This document shows positions 33,296 to 42,899 of a DNA stretch of 64,000 nt, piece by piece; within the stretch, counting starts at the first letter, position 1, and each line of letters starts with the position of its first letter. The DNA is taken from contig CAWAGG010000006.1 of assembly GCA_963781595.1 (NCBI GenBank), positions 1,240,001-1,304,000 of the forward strand, given 5' to 3'. The stretch is from JBEDUK01 sp963781595. Its GTDB lineage: Bacteria > Actinomycetota > UBA4738. Position numbers and translations under genes: made by a program. The notes under the pieces are model-generated. The model ran no database searches. It saw nothing but the letters and a program-made list of their open reading frames with translations, and was not told where the DNA came from.

Positions 33296-36163
33296 ATGAG
33301 GATCCGGGCCGAGCGAGCCGGCGGACGCGTGCCGACGACGAGAGGACGGATCGCACGGAGATGGGTGGGAACCGTGGCCTCGCTGACCCTGCTCGCCGGC
33401 ACGATCGTCGCGATCTCCGCGTCGTTCTCGGCATCGAAGCACGCGAACCACCAGAAGGACCCGCAGGACGCGGCGCGTCCGAACATCCTGTTCGTCCTCA
33501 CCGACGATCAGCGCTACGAAAGCCTCTGGGCGATGCCGACGGTGGAGTCGCAGCTGGCGGACCGGGGCGTCACGCTCACGAACTACTTCCTGACCGATCC
33601 CCTCTGCTGCCCGAGCCGCGCCTCGATCATGCGCGGGCAGTACCCGCACGGCACCGGTGTGTACAACAACGACAGCGGGCCGTATGGTGGCTACCCGCGG
33701 TTCCATGCGATGGGCGACGACCTGTCGAACGTCGCGACCTGGCTCCAGGACGCCGGTTACCACACCGGGATGATCGGCAAGTACTTCAACGGCTACGGCC
33801 CCGATCAGGCGTCGATCGTTCCCCCCGGGTGGGACGAGTGGAACGCGCTGGTGATCGACCACTACTACCGGTTCGCGGAGTCCGTGAACGGTACGTACAC
33901 GACGTTCGATCCGAAGGTCTACCAGACCGACGTGGAGGGCCAGCAGGCGGTCGACTTCATCAGGAACACCCCTCCGGGGCAACCGCTCTTCCTGTACTGG
34001 GCGCCACACGCACCGCACGCCGCGGCCGTACCGGCTCCGCAGGACGTCGGCACGTTCTCGAACCTGCCGCCCTACCGGCCCCCGAGCTTCAACGAGGCTG
34101 ACGTGAGCGACAAGCCGGCCGAGATGCAGCGGCGGCCGATCAGTGACTCGAAGGTCACGAAGAACGACCTGTTCCTCCAGCATCAGTACGAAGCGCTGCA
34201 GGACGTCGACCGGCAGGTCGGCCGGATGCTCGACGAGCTGTCCGCGACGGGCCGGCTCTCCGACACGCTGATCGTCTACACGACGGACAACGGGATCATG
34301 CTCGGCGAGCACCGGTTCTCGATGACGAAGAACCTGCCGTACGAAGAGTCGATCCGGTCGCCGTTCGTCGCGCGCTGGGATGGCGTGATCCCGGCTGGCC
34401 TGACCGACCCGCGGATCGCGCTGAACATCGACCTCGCGCCGACGTTCGCCGCGGCCGCCGGCGCGACCCCGACGAACCAGGTGGACGGCTCGGACCTGAT
34501 GCCGGTGCTGACCGGCGCGCCCGACGCTTCGTGGCGGCACGACTTCCTCGTCGAACACGGGGGAGGGGCCGGCGTCGCGCCCCCCTTCTGCGAGGTGCAG
34601 AACGACGCCGGCTACGCGTACATCAACTACTTCACCGCGCACGACGAGGAGCTCTACGACCTCAACGCCGACTCGTACGAGCTCACCAACATCGCCGCGG
34701 ATCCGGGCCACCACGACGCGATCGCCGCGCTGCGTGCGCGCGCGCGGCAGCTGTGTTCGCCTGAGCCCCCGGTCATGCCCGACCAGTACTCGCACCCGAA
34801 CGCCCCCGTCGACGTCTCGGCGAGCGCGGCGAACGGCGTCGCGATCGTGACATGGTCGCCGCCGCCCGCGGACGGCGGGAGCCCGGTCAAGGACTACAAG
34901 ATCACCTCCGACCCGGGAGGCGTGGTCGTTCGGGTCGACGGGAGCGCGACGTCCGCGAAGATCGGCGACCTGCCGACCGGGTCCTACGCGTTCAGGGTGA
35001 AGGCCGAGAACGCGTACGGCGGCGGTCCACTATCGGACCCGTCGAACGCCGTCTGGGTCGAGCCATCCGGCCCGCCGGCCGCGCCACGGGCGGTCGTGGC
35101 GACGCCCGGCGAGGGTTCGGCCATCGTGGCGTGGACGGCGCCCGACGACGGTGGCAGTCGGATCACCGGATACACGGTCACCGCGTCTCCGGATGGCGTG
35201 AGCGCGAAGGCGGACGGTTCGTCCTCCTCCGTCGCGGTACCCGGCCTGAGCGACGGCGTCTCCTACACGTTCACGGTGACCGCGACGAACGCCCTGGGCA
35301 CGGGTCCCCCGTCGGATCCGTCGAACGCGGTGGTACCGGGCGTCCCCGAGGCGCCGATGGCGCCGGCCGACGTTCAGGCCTCGCCCGAGGAGTCGGCGGC
35401 GCTGGTCGGGTGGGACGCGCCGGCCGGTGACGGCGGGAGCGCGATCACGCGGTATACCGTGACGTCGTCGCCGGGAGGCATCAGCACCTCGGTCGACGCA
35501 TCGGCGACCTCGGCGACGGTCGACGGGCTCGCGGACGGGACGTCGTACCGGTTCACGGTCACCGCCACGAACGGCGTCGGCACGGGCCCTGCGTCGGATC
35601 CTTCGAACCCCGTCACCCCCGGGTTGGTGAAGCCCCAGGTGTCGGGATTCAGCCCGACCTCGGCACGCGTCGGCGAGCAGGTCGGGGTGATCGGCTCGGG
35701 CCTCGCCTCGACGGCGGCGGTCACGATCGGCGGCGTCCGCGCGTCCTTCGAGGTGCTGTCGGACGACCAGGTGACGGTCACCGTTCCGGACGGCTCAGCG
35801 TCCGGTCCGATCGCGGTGGTGACGCCCGGCGGGAGCGCCCTGAGCTCGGGGGCCCTGCTGGTCCCGCCGAGCATCTCCGGCCTCGACCCGGCGAGCGGTC
35901 GCGCGGGGGACGTCTTCGCCGTGAGCGGCTCGGTGTTCGTCGACGTGAAGCAGGTGACGTTGAACCACCATCATGCACGCTTCTGGGCGGACTCGTACTG
36001 GTCGCTCCGCGTCAAGGTACCGTACGGCGCGAGCTCCGGCGTCGTCATGGTCGTCACCGGCAGCGGCAAGGCGAAGAGCAAGGCCTGGTTCACCCTCATC
36101 TCGGGCCCCGGCTACCCCGACGGCAACTCCGACGTGCCCGCAGCGCCCCTGTTGCGCATGTAG
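33296..36163 (+). CDS. Secreted sulfatase with three FN3 and two IPT/TIG domains (sulfatase 1)
   Basis: The 955-residue protein has a basic N-terminus and one hydrophobic segment (about residues 23-42), a signal or anchor. An alkaline-phosphatase-superfamily sulfatase domain follows: RPNILFVLTDDQR with the metal Asp pair, then DPLCCPSRAS with the C-x-P-S-R motif (Cys104 should become formylglycine), then YTTDNGIMLGEHR. About residue 490 onward come three fibronectin type III repeats (SPVKDYKIT, SRITGYTVT, SAITRYTVT) and two IPT/TIG folds. It probably cleaves sulfate esters on extracellular polysaccharide. GGAGG precedes the ATG. Its paralogue follows directly. Confidence 0.88.
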   Translation: MRIRAERAGGRVPTTRGRIARRWVGTVASLTLLAGTIVAISASFSASKHANHQKDPQDAARPNILFVLTDDQRYESLWAMPTVESQLADRGVTLTNYFLTDPLCCPSRASIMRGQYPHGTGVYNNDSGPYGGYPRFHAMGDDLSNVATWLQDAGYHTGMIGKYFNGYGPDQASIVPPGWDEWNALVIDHYYRFAESVNGTYTTFDPKVYQTDVEGQQAVDFIRNTPPGQPLFLYWAPHAPHAAAVPAPQDVGTFSNLPPYRPPSFNEADVSDKPAEMQRRPISDSKVTKNDLFLQHQYEALQDVDRQVGRMLDELSATGRLSDTLIVYTTDNGIMLGEHRFSMTKNLPYEESIRSPFVARWDGVIPAGLTDPRIALNIDLAPTFAAAAGATPTNQVDGSDLMPVLTGAPDASWRHDFLVEHGGGAGVAPPFCEVQNDAGYAYINYFTAHDEELYDLNADSYELTNIAADPGHHDAIAALRARARQLCSPEPPVMPDQYSHPNAPVDVSASAANGVAIVTWSPPPADGGSPVKDYKITSDPGGVVVRVDGSATSAKIGDLPTGSYAFRVKAENAYGGGPLSDPSNAVWVEPSGPPAAPRAVVATPGEGSAIVAWTAPDDGGSRITGYTVTASPDGVSAKADGSSSSVAVPGLSDGVSYTFTVTATNALGTGPPSDPSNAVVPGVPEAPMAPADVQASPEESAALVGWDAPAGDGGSAITRYTVTSSPGGISTSVDASATSATVDGLADGTSYRFTVTATNGVGTGPASDPSNPVTPGLVKPQVSGFSPTSARVGEQVGVIGSGLASTAAVTIGGVRASFEVLSDDQVTVTVPDGSASGPIAVVTPGGSALSSGALLVPPSISGLDPASGRAGDVFAVSGSVFVDVKQVTLNHHHARFWADSYWSLRVKVPYGASSGVVMVVTGSGKAKSKAWFTLISGPGYPDGNSDVPAAPLLRM

Positions 36164-36213
36164 GCCTGCCTCCCGCGGCGGCCGATCCGGCGCTCATGGC
36201 CGGCCGGTCGCGA

Positions 36214-36227
36214 GCCGATGCATCGGC
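36214..36227. repeat. 14-bp perfect palindrome before sulfatase 2
   Basis: GCCGATGCATCGGC is self-complementary. It lies 40 bp before the GTG at 36267 and resembles the split arms in the sulfatase 1 leader. Confidence 0.6.
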
Positions 36228-36266
36228 AAGGTTCGTGCTCGGACGAGATGCGGAGGAGGCCATCCG

Positions 36267-38829
36267 GTGGGGTTCGAACGGAACGCGGGCCGAAGGGCGC
36301 CGGTGCACGCGGCGCTGGTCGCGATGGCCGTGCTCTCCGGCTCGCTCGTCGTGATGTCGACGCCGGCGCACGGCGACGATCCGGGCCGCCCGAACATCGT
36401 GTTCGTCCTGACCGACGACCAGCGGTTCGACAGCATGTGGTCGATGCCGATCGTCAAGGAGAAGCTCGCCGACCGCGGGGTCACGCTGACGAACTACTTC
36501 CTGACGGATCCGCTCTGCTGTCCCAGCAGGTCCTCGATCCTGCGGGGCCAGTACCCGCACGGCACGGGCGTGTACGACAACGACGGGCCCTACGGCGGGT
36601 ACCCTCGGTTCAACGCGATGGGGGACCAGCTGTCGACCGTCGCCACGTGGCTCCACGACGCGGGCTACCGAACGGGACTGGTCGGCAAGTACCTGAACGG
36701 GTACGGGGACGACGGGAACCCCGTCGTGCCGCCCGGATGGGACCAGTGGAACGCGCTGATCAAGACCGGGTACTACAAGTTCTCGGAGTCCGTGAACGGT
36801 ACGCCGGTCAGCTACGCCCCGGACCTGTACCAGACCGACGCGTTCGGTCAGCAGGCGGTCGACTTCATCGATTCGACGCCGACGGATCAGCCGCTCTTCC
36901 TGTACTGGGCGCCACACGCGCCGCACGCGGACTCGACGCCGGCGGCGCAGGACATCGGCACGTTCTCGTGGCTGCCGAAGTACCGGCCGCCGAGCTTCAA
37001 CGAGCTGGACATGACCGACAAGCCCGCGGGCATGCAGCGGATCCAGCTGAGCGGCCCGGCGATCAACAAGCTCGACGCGTTCCGACAGCGGCAGTACGAG
37101 GCGCTGCAGGACGTCGACCGGCAGGTCGGGCGCATGGTCGACGAGCTGGAGGCCACCGGCCGGCTGTCCAACACGCTGATCGTGTACACGACCGACAACG
37201 GGATCATGTACGGCGAGCACCGGCTCTCGATGATCAAGAACGTGCCGTACGAGGAGGCGATCCGGTCGCCGTTCGTCGCGCGCTGGGACAGCGTGTTCCC
37301 GGCGGGGACGACCGACGACCAGCACCTAGCGCTGAACATCGACCTGGCTCCCACGTTCGCCGACCTCGCCGGCGCGGCTCCGGCGAGCCAGATCGACGGC
37401 GTCGACCTCATGCCGGTCCTCACGGGCACCGTCACGGACGACTCGTGGCGGCACGACTTCCTGATCGAACACGGCGGCGGGGCGAGGGTCGCGCCGCCCT
37501 TCTGCGCGCTGCGGACCGACGACGGCCTGATGTACGCGGACTACTTCACGACGAACGACGAGGAGGAGCTCTACGACGTCGACGCCGACCCGTACGAGCT
37601 GACGAACGTGGCCCGGGATCCCGCGTACGCGGATCGGCTCCGCGCGCTCCGGACGCGGCTCCGAGAGCTCTGTGTCCCGCAGCCGATCATCATGCCGGAC
37701 GAGTACGCGAACCCCGGCGCGCCGGTCGACGCGATCGCGGCCGCGGGCGAGGGCTCGGCGACGGTGGAGTGGTCGGTGCCGCCGGCGAACGGCGGGAGCC
37801 CGATCACCGGGTACACGGTGACGTCGTCCCCGGATGGGGTCAGTGTGGACGTCGACGGGTCGTCGACCCACGCGGTCGTCGACGGGCTGACGGACGGGGT
37901 TCCGTACACGTTCACCGTCACCGCGACGACCGCCATCGGGACGGGGCAGGCCTCGGCGCCGACGCAGCCCGTCATGCCGGGCGGTCCGGCGGTGCCGGGC
38001 GCGCCGACGGGCGTCACCGCCAGCTCCGGCGACGGATCGGCGAACATCGGCTGGTCGCCACCGGCCGACGACGGACGCAGCCCGGTCACGGGCTACACGG
38101 TCTCCTCATCGCCCGGCGGCGTGATGGGTGGACGTGGACGGCTCGACCACGCAGGCGGTCGTCGGCGGGCTGACGAACGGCGTGGAGTACACCTTCACGG
38201 TCGCGGCCACGAACGCGATCGGCACGAGCCCCGCGTCCGATCCGTCGAACCCCGTCACGCCGGCGCCGCCGGCACCAACCCTCGATGGCTTCACGCCGGG
38301 GTCGGCTCGGGTCGGGACGTCGGTGACCGTCATCGGGTCCCGCCTGTCGGCGACCCAGCAGGTGCTGTTCTCCGGCGTGCCCGCGACGTTCCAGGTCGAC
38401 TCCGACACCCAGCTCGTCGCCTCGGTCCCGGATGGGGCCGTCACCGGATCGGTGCAGGTCGTGACCACCGGCGGTATCGCCACCGCGCCGGAGACGTTCG
38501 GCGTCCTGCCGAGCGTCAACGGGTTCACGCCCCAGATCGGCAAGCCGAAGAGCACGGTGGTCGTGAGCGGAACGGCATTCGTCGGCGTGACCCGGGTCGC
38601 GCTCGGCGACTTCAGCGCGGCGTTCACCGTGCAGTCCTACTCGAGCCTGTCGTTCCTCGTGCCGAAGAAGGCCATCACGGCCAAGATCACCGTGGTGACG
38701 ACCGCCGGACGCGTGAGCACGAAGCAGACGTTCGAGGTCAAGAGGAAGGGGCATCACCGTCATCGCCGGCCCGACGACGGTCCGTTCCGGATCCCGGCCT
38801 ACTCGGCGCCCCCGATATCGAGGTTGTAG
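36267..38829 (+). CDS. Secreted sulfatase, paralogue of sulfatase 1, frameshifted near 38126
   Basis: From GTG 36267, with CGGAGGAGG 8 nt upstream, the protein has a signal peptide (AALVAMAVLSGSLVVMSTPAHG). The sulfatase domain has RPNIVFVLTDDQR, DPLCCPSRSS (formylglycine Cys84) and YTTDNGIMYGEHR. Two FN3 repeats follow. Within the second, after SPGGVM, the frame changes; VDVDGSTTQAVVGGL continues in the next frame through two IPT domains to 38829. One extra G in ATGGGTGG explains it, and total length 2563 nt agrees. Corrected length is about 853 residues. It overlaps the convergent gene by 31 bp. High similarity to sulfatase 1 indicates tandem duplication. Confidence 0.85.
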
Positions 38830-39263
38830 GCCTCCCAGACCAGGTCGGCGCCGCGCTGCCGGTGCCGCACGACCAGGCCCATGAGTCGCTGGAGCTCGTC
38901 GCGGACCTCGTCGAGCCCTTCGTCGTCGATGGGCTCGGAGGTGCGGTCGAGCGCCGACCCGATCGACCCATGGATCGCGGGATGTTCCTCTTGGAGCCGA
39001 CGGACCTGCCCGGCCAGGCGCGGGCTGTTCTCGAGGATCTCCTCGTACAGGCCGCCCGGCCGTTCGGTGGCCTCGATGTGCTCGTCGAACGCGGCCTGCA
39101 GGTTCGCGAGGGCCTTCGCCACGTCGCCGGCCCAGTCCGCCGGGCGGCCGCGCCCGGGCGAGGAGATCTCCGTCTCGAGGCGGACGAGCGCCTCGTGCAA
39201 CTCGACCCGGCGCCGGCGTGCCGCCTCGAGCGCGGGCGTGAGGTCGTCGTCGGATGACGCCAT
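38799..39263 (-). CDS. Helical protein, possibly hemerythrin-like, hypothetical
   Basis: The 154-residue product is all-helical with His and Glu residues spread over four helices (FDEHIEATE, LQEEHPAIHGS, VVRHRQRGADLVWEAYNLDIG). This loosely resembles hemerythrin-type four-helix bundles, but the full iron ligand set (H...HxxxE...H...H) is not clearly present. No signal peptide. The ATG at 39263 opens MASSDDDLTPALEAARRRR. It overlaps the 3' end of sulfatase 2. Confidence 0.6.
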   Translation of the reverse strand: MASSDDDLTPALEAARRRRVELHEALVRLETEISSPGRGRPADWAGDVAKALANLQAAFDEHIEATERPGGLYEEILENSPRLAGQVRRLQEEHPAIHGSIGSALDRTSEPIDDEGLDEVRDELQRLMGLVVRHRQRGADLVWEAYNLDIGGAE

Positions 39264-39296
39264 CGCGGCACGATAGCAGGAGCGACCTTCCCCGGC

Positions 39297-40964
39297 CTAG
39301 CCCTTCGCGCGCGCCACCAGGTCCCTGGCCAGTCCGAACACGTCCGGCGAACCCCAGCCGGTGACCAGGTCCCACGCGTCCGTGCAGTCGTAGCGGCGGT
39401 TCGCGCCCTTCGTGACGTCGTGGAACGCCGCGAACCGCCCGGGTGTCGCGCCCAGCGCGTACAGCGCCGGCGCGACGAACCCGAGGCTGGGCACACCGTT
39501 CTTCGCGGCGTACTGAGCGATCAGCGCCGCCGATGCGGCCCAGAACGGCGCCGCGGCGCTCGTGCCCCCGACCTGGTATCCGGCGAGGTCGCCCGAGTCG
39601 TCGGTCGAGATCACGAGGAAGCCGCTGGCAGGATCGGCCGGTCCCGCGACGTCGGGGACCTGGCGCATCCCCGTCGACTCCGGCGTGTCTACGCCAGGGC
39701 CGCGCTGCCAGGTCGGGCGCGGGACGTCGTCGCTGAACCCGCCGCCGGCGCCGGCGTCGGACAGGACGTCCTGCCATCCGAACTCGCGCCCGTACGACCC
39801 GTCGGCGGTGAGGAACAACCGCGTCCCGCCGACCGCGATCACCCCGCCGCTGGACGACGGCCAGTCGACCGAGAGCCGCACGTTGGAGGCGTTCTGCCGC
39901 TGGCAGTCGTAGGCGCCGGCGTCGCCCGAGGCGACGAAGATCGATACCCCGCTCGCGACCGCGGCGTCGATCGAGCGCTGGTCGCGTGCGCGTTCGGCCT
40001 GATTCTGCGGCTGGGCGCAGAACCCCCATGAGATCGAGATCACCCGGGCGCGACCGTCGCGGACGATCGCGTCGATCACGTCGCCGATCGAGACGTCGCC
40101 GTTCGGCGCCTCGAAGTTCAGGATCTGCGCGGACGGCGCGATCCCGCGGATCACCTCGACGTCGAGGCTCGATTCGACGTCGGCCTTGGTCGTGCCCCCG
40201 GCGACATCGACGTGCTGGACGGGCGGTCCGGAGAGGCCGAACCGCCGGTCGTACGCCGCGATCTCGTCGTCCTCGAACGTCGCGAACGACACGATCGCGA
40301 CCGTCTGGCCGCCGCCCGTGATGCCCGCGCGCTGGAGGGGCGCGATGTCGTACGCGCCGGCGACGACCGATGGGGTGAGGCCCATCGCCGAGATCTCGCC
40401 GAGGTGATGGAACGGGACGAGCGGCCGGTCGGACAGCCCGGCGACGGCCGTCACGTCGGGTCGCAGCGCCTCAGGGACGGCCGGGGTTCGGTCCGGAGCG
40501 TGGTACGCACCGCCAGGCACGGCCTGATCGAAGAGCGTGACGTCGAACAGCCCCTCGGCGGCCGACGCCGTTCCACGCGCGCGGACGGCGGTCCGCTGTG
40601 GGTAGGTCGCGGTGACGGTGAACCCGGCGCCCGCGAGGATGCGGCGGACGCGCTCGATCCTCGCGGAGGGGAGCCCGAACCTGCGCCCGAAAGCCGCGGC
40701 CGACAGGAACCCGTGGGGCGCCCGCTCCGACCCGAGCCGGTCGATGAAGCGCCGGAGCCCGTCTGGATCCCTGGACCGGAGGACGAGCGTGACGTCGACG
40801 GTGGCGCGCGGGTCAGTCCTGCCCAGCACACGGTCCTGGTTGCTCGAGGTCGCGGGCCCTGTGCCACCCGCGCTCAGCGCGACGACCGAGCACCCGGCGG
40901 CGGTCATGCTGACCACCAAGGCGGCAGCGAGCAGACGTGCGCGCGGGCGCGACGGCACGCTCAT
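39297..40964 (-). CDS. Sedolisin (peptidase S53) lipoprotein
   Basis: The 555-residue protein has a lipobox, SMTAAGC, so it should be a membrane-anchored lipoprotein. An activation domain with GFLSAAAFGRRFGLP and RTPAVPEALRP follows. The catalytic domain has the Glu-Asp pair in ESSLDVEVI, Asp in FVASGDAGAYD and the serine in QVGGTSAAAPFWA, in the S53 Ser-Glu-Asp arrangement. The Ca-binding site near the end (DVTKGANRRYDCTDAWDLVTGWGSP) is typical. It is an acid-active endopeptidase family. The ATG overlaps the upstream gene's stop (ATGA). Confidence 0.9.
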   Translation of the reverse strand: MSVPSRPRARLLAAALVVSMTAAGCSVVALSAGGTGPATSSNQDRVLGRTDPRATVDVTLVLRSRDPDGLRRFIDRLGSERAPHGFLSAAAFGRRFGLPSARIERVRRILAGAGFTVTATYPQRTAVRARGTASAAEGLFDVTLFDQAVPGGAYHAPDRTPAVPEALRPDVTAVAGLSDRPLVPFHHLGEISAMGLTPSVVAGAYDIAPLQRAGITGGGQTVAIVSFATFEDDEIAAYDRRFGLSGPPVQHVDVAGGTTKADVESSLDVEVIRGIAPSAQILNFEAPNGDVSIGDVIDAIVRDGRARVISISWGFCAQPQNQAERARDQRSIDAAVASGVSIFVASGDAGAYDCQRQNASNVRLSVDWPSSSGGVIAVGGTRLFLTADGSYGREFGWQDVLSDAGAGGGFSDDVPRPTWQRGPGVDTPESTGMRQVPDVAGPADPASGFLVISTDDSGDLAGYQVGGTSAAAPFWAASAALIAQYAAKNGVPSLGFVAPALYALGATPGRFAAFHDVTKGANRRYDCTDAWDLVTGWGSPDVFGLARDLVARAKG

Positions 40965-41635
40965 GGCGCCGCCGGCCACAGGAACGTGTTCACGAGCGAA
41001 TCGGCCTGCTGATACGCCTCGGCCTGGGCCCCGTGGTCCGTGATGACGGCGACGGCCGCAGTGATGCCCTGGTCCGTCGCGGCCATGATCGCCACGTCGA
41101 CCTGGACGCCGGGGCCCTGGGGGCTGTCCACCTGTCCGACGAACCGTGCCCCGACCCCGCCGAGGTACCCGATCGCCGGGCCGAGGATCGGCGCGGCGTC
41201 GTCGCGTTCGAGGCCCAGGATCTTCTCCCGGAGGTCGCCGAAGCGCTGCGCCATCAGCTGATCCGGCGTCGCCTCCGCGGCCGGCACGCCGGAGAACCAG
41301 ACGAGGAACGGCGAACCCGGTTCGTTCGACCGCAGGACGACCGCCGTGCCGTCCTGCGAATCGACCGTCCAGAGCTTCGGGTCGAAGTCGAACTCGTAGC
41401 CCAGGTCCGCGCTCCGCCACAGCTGCTCCTCGACCAGCGCCAGCGACGTCGTCGGCGGTGCCCCGCACGGTTCGCCTCCGCTGCAGGCGGTCGGCGCCGG
41501 CCCGGGCGCCAGGGCCCGGACGACCTGGACGACCACGAGGATCAGCAAGACGAACCCTCCGATCCCGCCACCGAAGATGCCGCGCCTCCCGACGCGGCTG
41601 CGGCCGGGCATCGGCGGGACCGCGACGTGCGCCAT
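40961..41635 (-). CDS. Membrane-anchored hypothetical protein of the sedolisin operon
   Basis: The 224-residue protein has one N-terminal transmembrane helix (about residues 25-42, GGFVLLILVVVQVVRAL), then a CSGGEPC loop. A globular extracellular domain follows, with strands such as FDPKLWTVDSQDGTAVVLRS. The C-terminal part (ADSLVNTFLWPAAP) resembles the end of PsbP/DUF1795-like domains, a loose match. It lies between the zinc-ribbon protein and sedolisin, sharing overlapping codons with both, so all three are one transcript. Confidence 0.7.
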   Translation of the reverse strand: MAHVAVPPMPGRSRVGRRGIFGGGIGGFVLLILVVVQVVRALAPGPAPTACSGGEPCGAPPTTSLALVEEQLWRSADLGYEFDFDPKLWTVDSQDGTAVVLRSNEPGSPFLVWFSGVPAAEATPDQLMAQRFGDLREKILGLERDDAAPILGPAIGYLGGVGARFVGQVDSPQGPGVQVDVAIMAATDQGITAAVAVITDHGAQAEAYQQADSLVNTFLWPAAP

Positions 41636-42792
41636 CAGCCTTCGCCCCCGGGCCCCTCAGGTCCCGGCCCGACGGGAGCGTTCGGCGGCGACCGGTCCGG
41701 ACGCGCCTTGGGCATCGCGGAGAGCGCGATCCCGCACGCGATGCAGAACGTGTGCCGGGGCGTCGGACGGCCGCAGTTCGGGCACGTGATGTCGGGCCCG
41801 ATCGGGACCTCGAGCGACTCCTCGAGGAGGCCGAGATGGATCGCGCGCCTGAGCAGGATCAGGGCGACGAGGTCGAGTGGGATCAGCGCGACGAAGGCCC
41901 AGACGGGCTGGAGCTCGAGCAGAAGGGTGGAGCCGACGACCAGCAGGGCCGCGGCGGTGAGCGAGGCGACCGCCGGCCGACCGACCGCGCCGAGCGCCGC
42001 TCGATCGCGCACCGGTGCCCGGAACCGGAGCCAGAGCGCCGCCCCTGCGACGCCGACCGAACACGCCCACAGGACGGGGATCAACACCCCCTGCGAGAGC
42101 GTTCGGAAGACCCACGGCATGGCGGCGCCCACCGGACGGAGCCCCTGCGCGAACAGGTCCGAACCCTCCACGATCGCCAGTGCGCCCGCCAGACAGACGG
42201 CCGACGCCGCCGCGAACGTGACGCCGTCGAGGACGTCGTTGAACCTCCGGTACCGCAGCAGGACGAGCGGCCCCGCGAGCGCCAGGACGAGGCCGGCGAC
42301 CGGGATCAGGACCCCGAGGGCCAGCACGCGCGACGAGGCCGGCGAGAGGAGCAGTTCGACGCCCGACGGTGCCAGCGCCTTCGCCACGAGCCCCAGCCCG
42401 ACGCCGGCGACGGCGCCCCAGAGCATCGTGGCGGCCACCACCACGAGGGGTTCGTCCTCGTAGAGGTCCACGTCCAGGAGGTAGAGCACCATCACGAACG
42501 GCACCAGCGCCGCCGCGGCGGCCATCGCCACCGGGAACAGCCCGAGGAGCGCCAGCGCCGCGACGATCGCCGCGCCGATCCCGAGCAGGATCCGGAACGG
42601 CGCCATATCCGACCTGGGCAGGTGCGGGAACAGGGTCGAGACGAGGCGCGGGACCCGGACCGGCTCATGCGGGGCCGCGGCGAAGTGTCCGCGCCCGCCC
42701 GGGCCGGCGAGCCCGCCCTCGGTCAGCCGCGCTCCACACCGCACGCAATAGGTCCCCTCGGGGACCTCCTCCCCGCACCGTGGGCACCGCAC
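41635..42792 (-). CDS. Polytopic membrane protein with zinc ribbons at both ends
   Basis: The 385-residue product starts VRCPRCGEEVPEGTYCVRCG, a four-Cys zinc ribbon. The middle has about eight transmembrane helices (ILLGIGAAIVAALALLGLFP to FVALIPLDLVALILL). A second ribbon near the C-terminus reads CPNCGRPTPRHTFCIACG. Two ribbons on one membrane protein suggest an intracellular regulatory or scaffolding role. It looks related to PrsW-like membrane proteins by topology, but no PrsW catalytic motif is clear. It starts with GTG and shares TGATG with the next gene. Confidence 0.75.
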   Translation of the reverse strand: MRCPRCGEEVPEGTYCVRCGARLTEGGLAGPGGRGHFAAAPHEPVRVPRLVSTLFPHLPRSDMAPFRILLGIGAAIVAALALLGLFPVAMAAAAALVPFVMVLYLLDVDLYEDEPLVVVAATMLWGAVAGVGLGLVAKALAPSGVELLLSPASSRVLALGVLIPVAGLVLALAGPLVLLRYRRFNDVLDGVTFAAASAVCLAGALAIVEGSDLFAQGLRPVGAAMPWVFRTLSQGVLIPVLWACSVGVAGAALWLRFRAPVRDRAALGAVGRPAVASLTAAALLVVGSTLLLELQPVWAFVALIPLDLVALILLRRAIHLGLLEESLEVPIGPDITCPNCGRPTPRHTFCIACGIALSAMPKARPDRSPPNAPVGPGPEGPGGEG

Positions 42793-42899
42793 GCGGCGGA
42801 GCTTACCGAGCGGACGGGAGTGGCGTGAGTATCTCGGCCGGCTCGGCCCGTTCGACCCCGCTTGCGCCGCGCCGGCGGTCGGGTCACCATGCGGCGGCG

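Noticed and set aside
33203..36267. A cyclic di-GMP riboswitch before the sulfatase genes
   Set aside because: GCAAGG and GGTAGCC fragments occur, but the order and core of the class I aptamer are not met.
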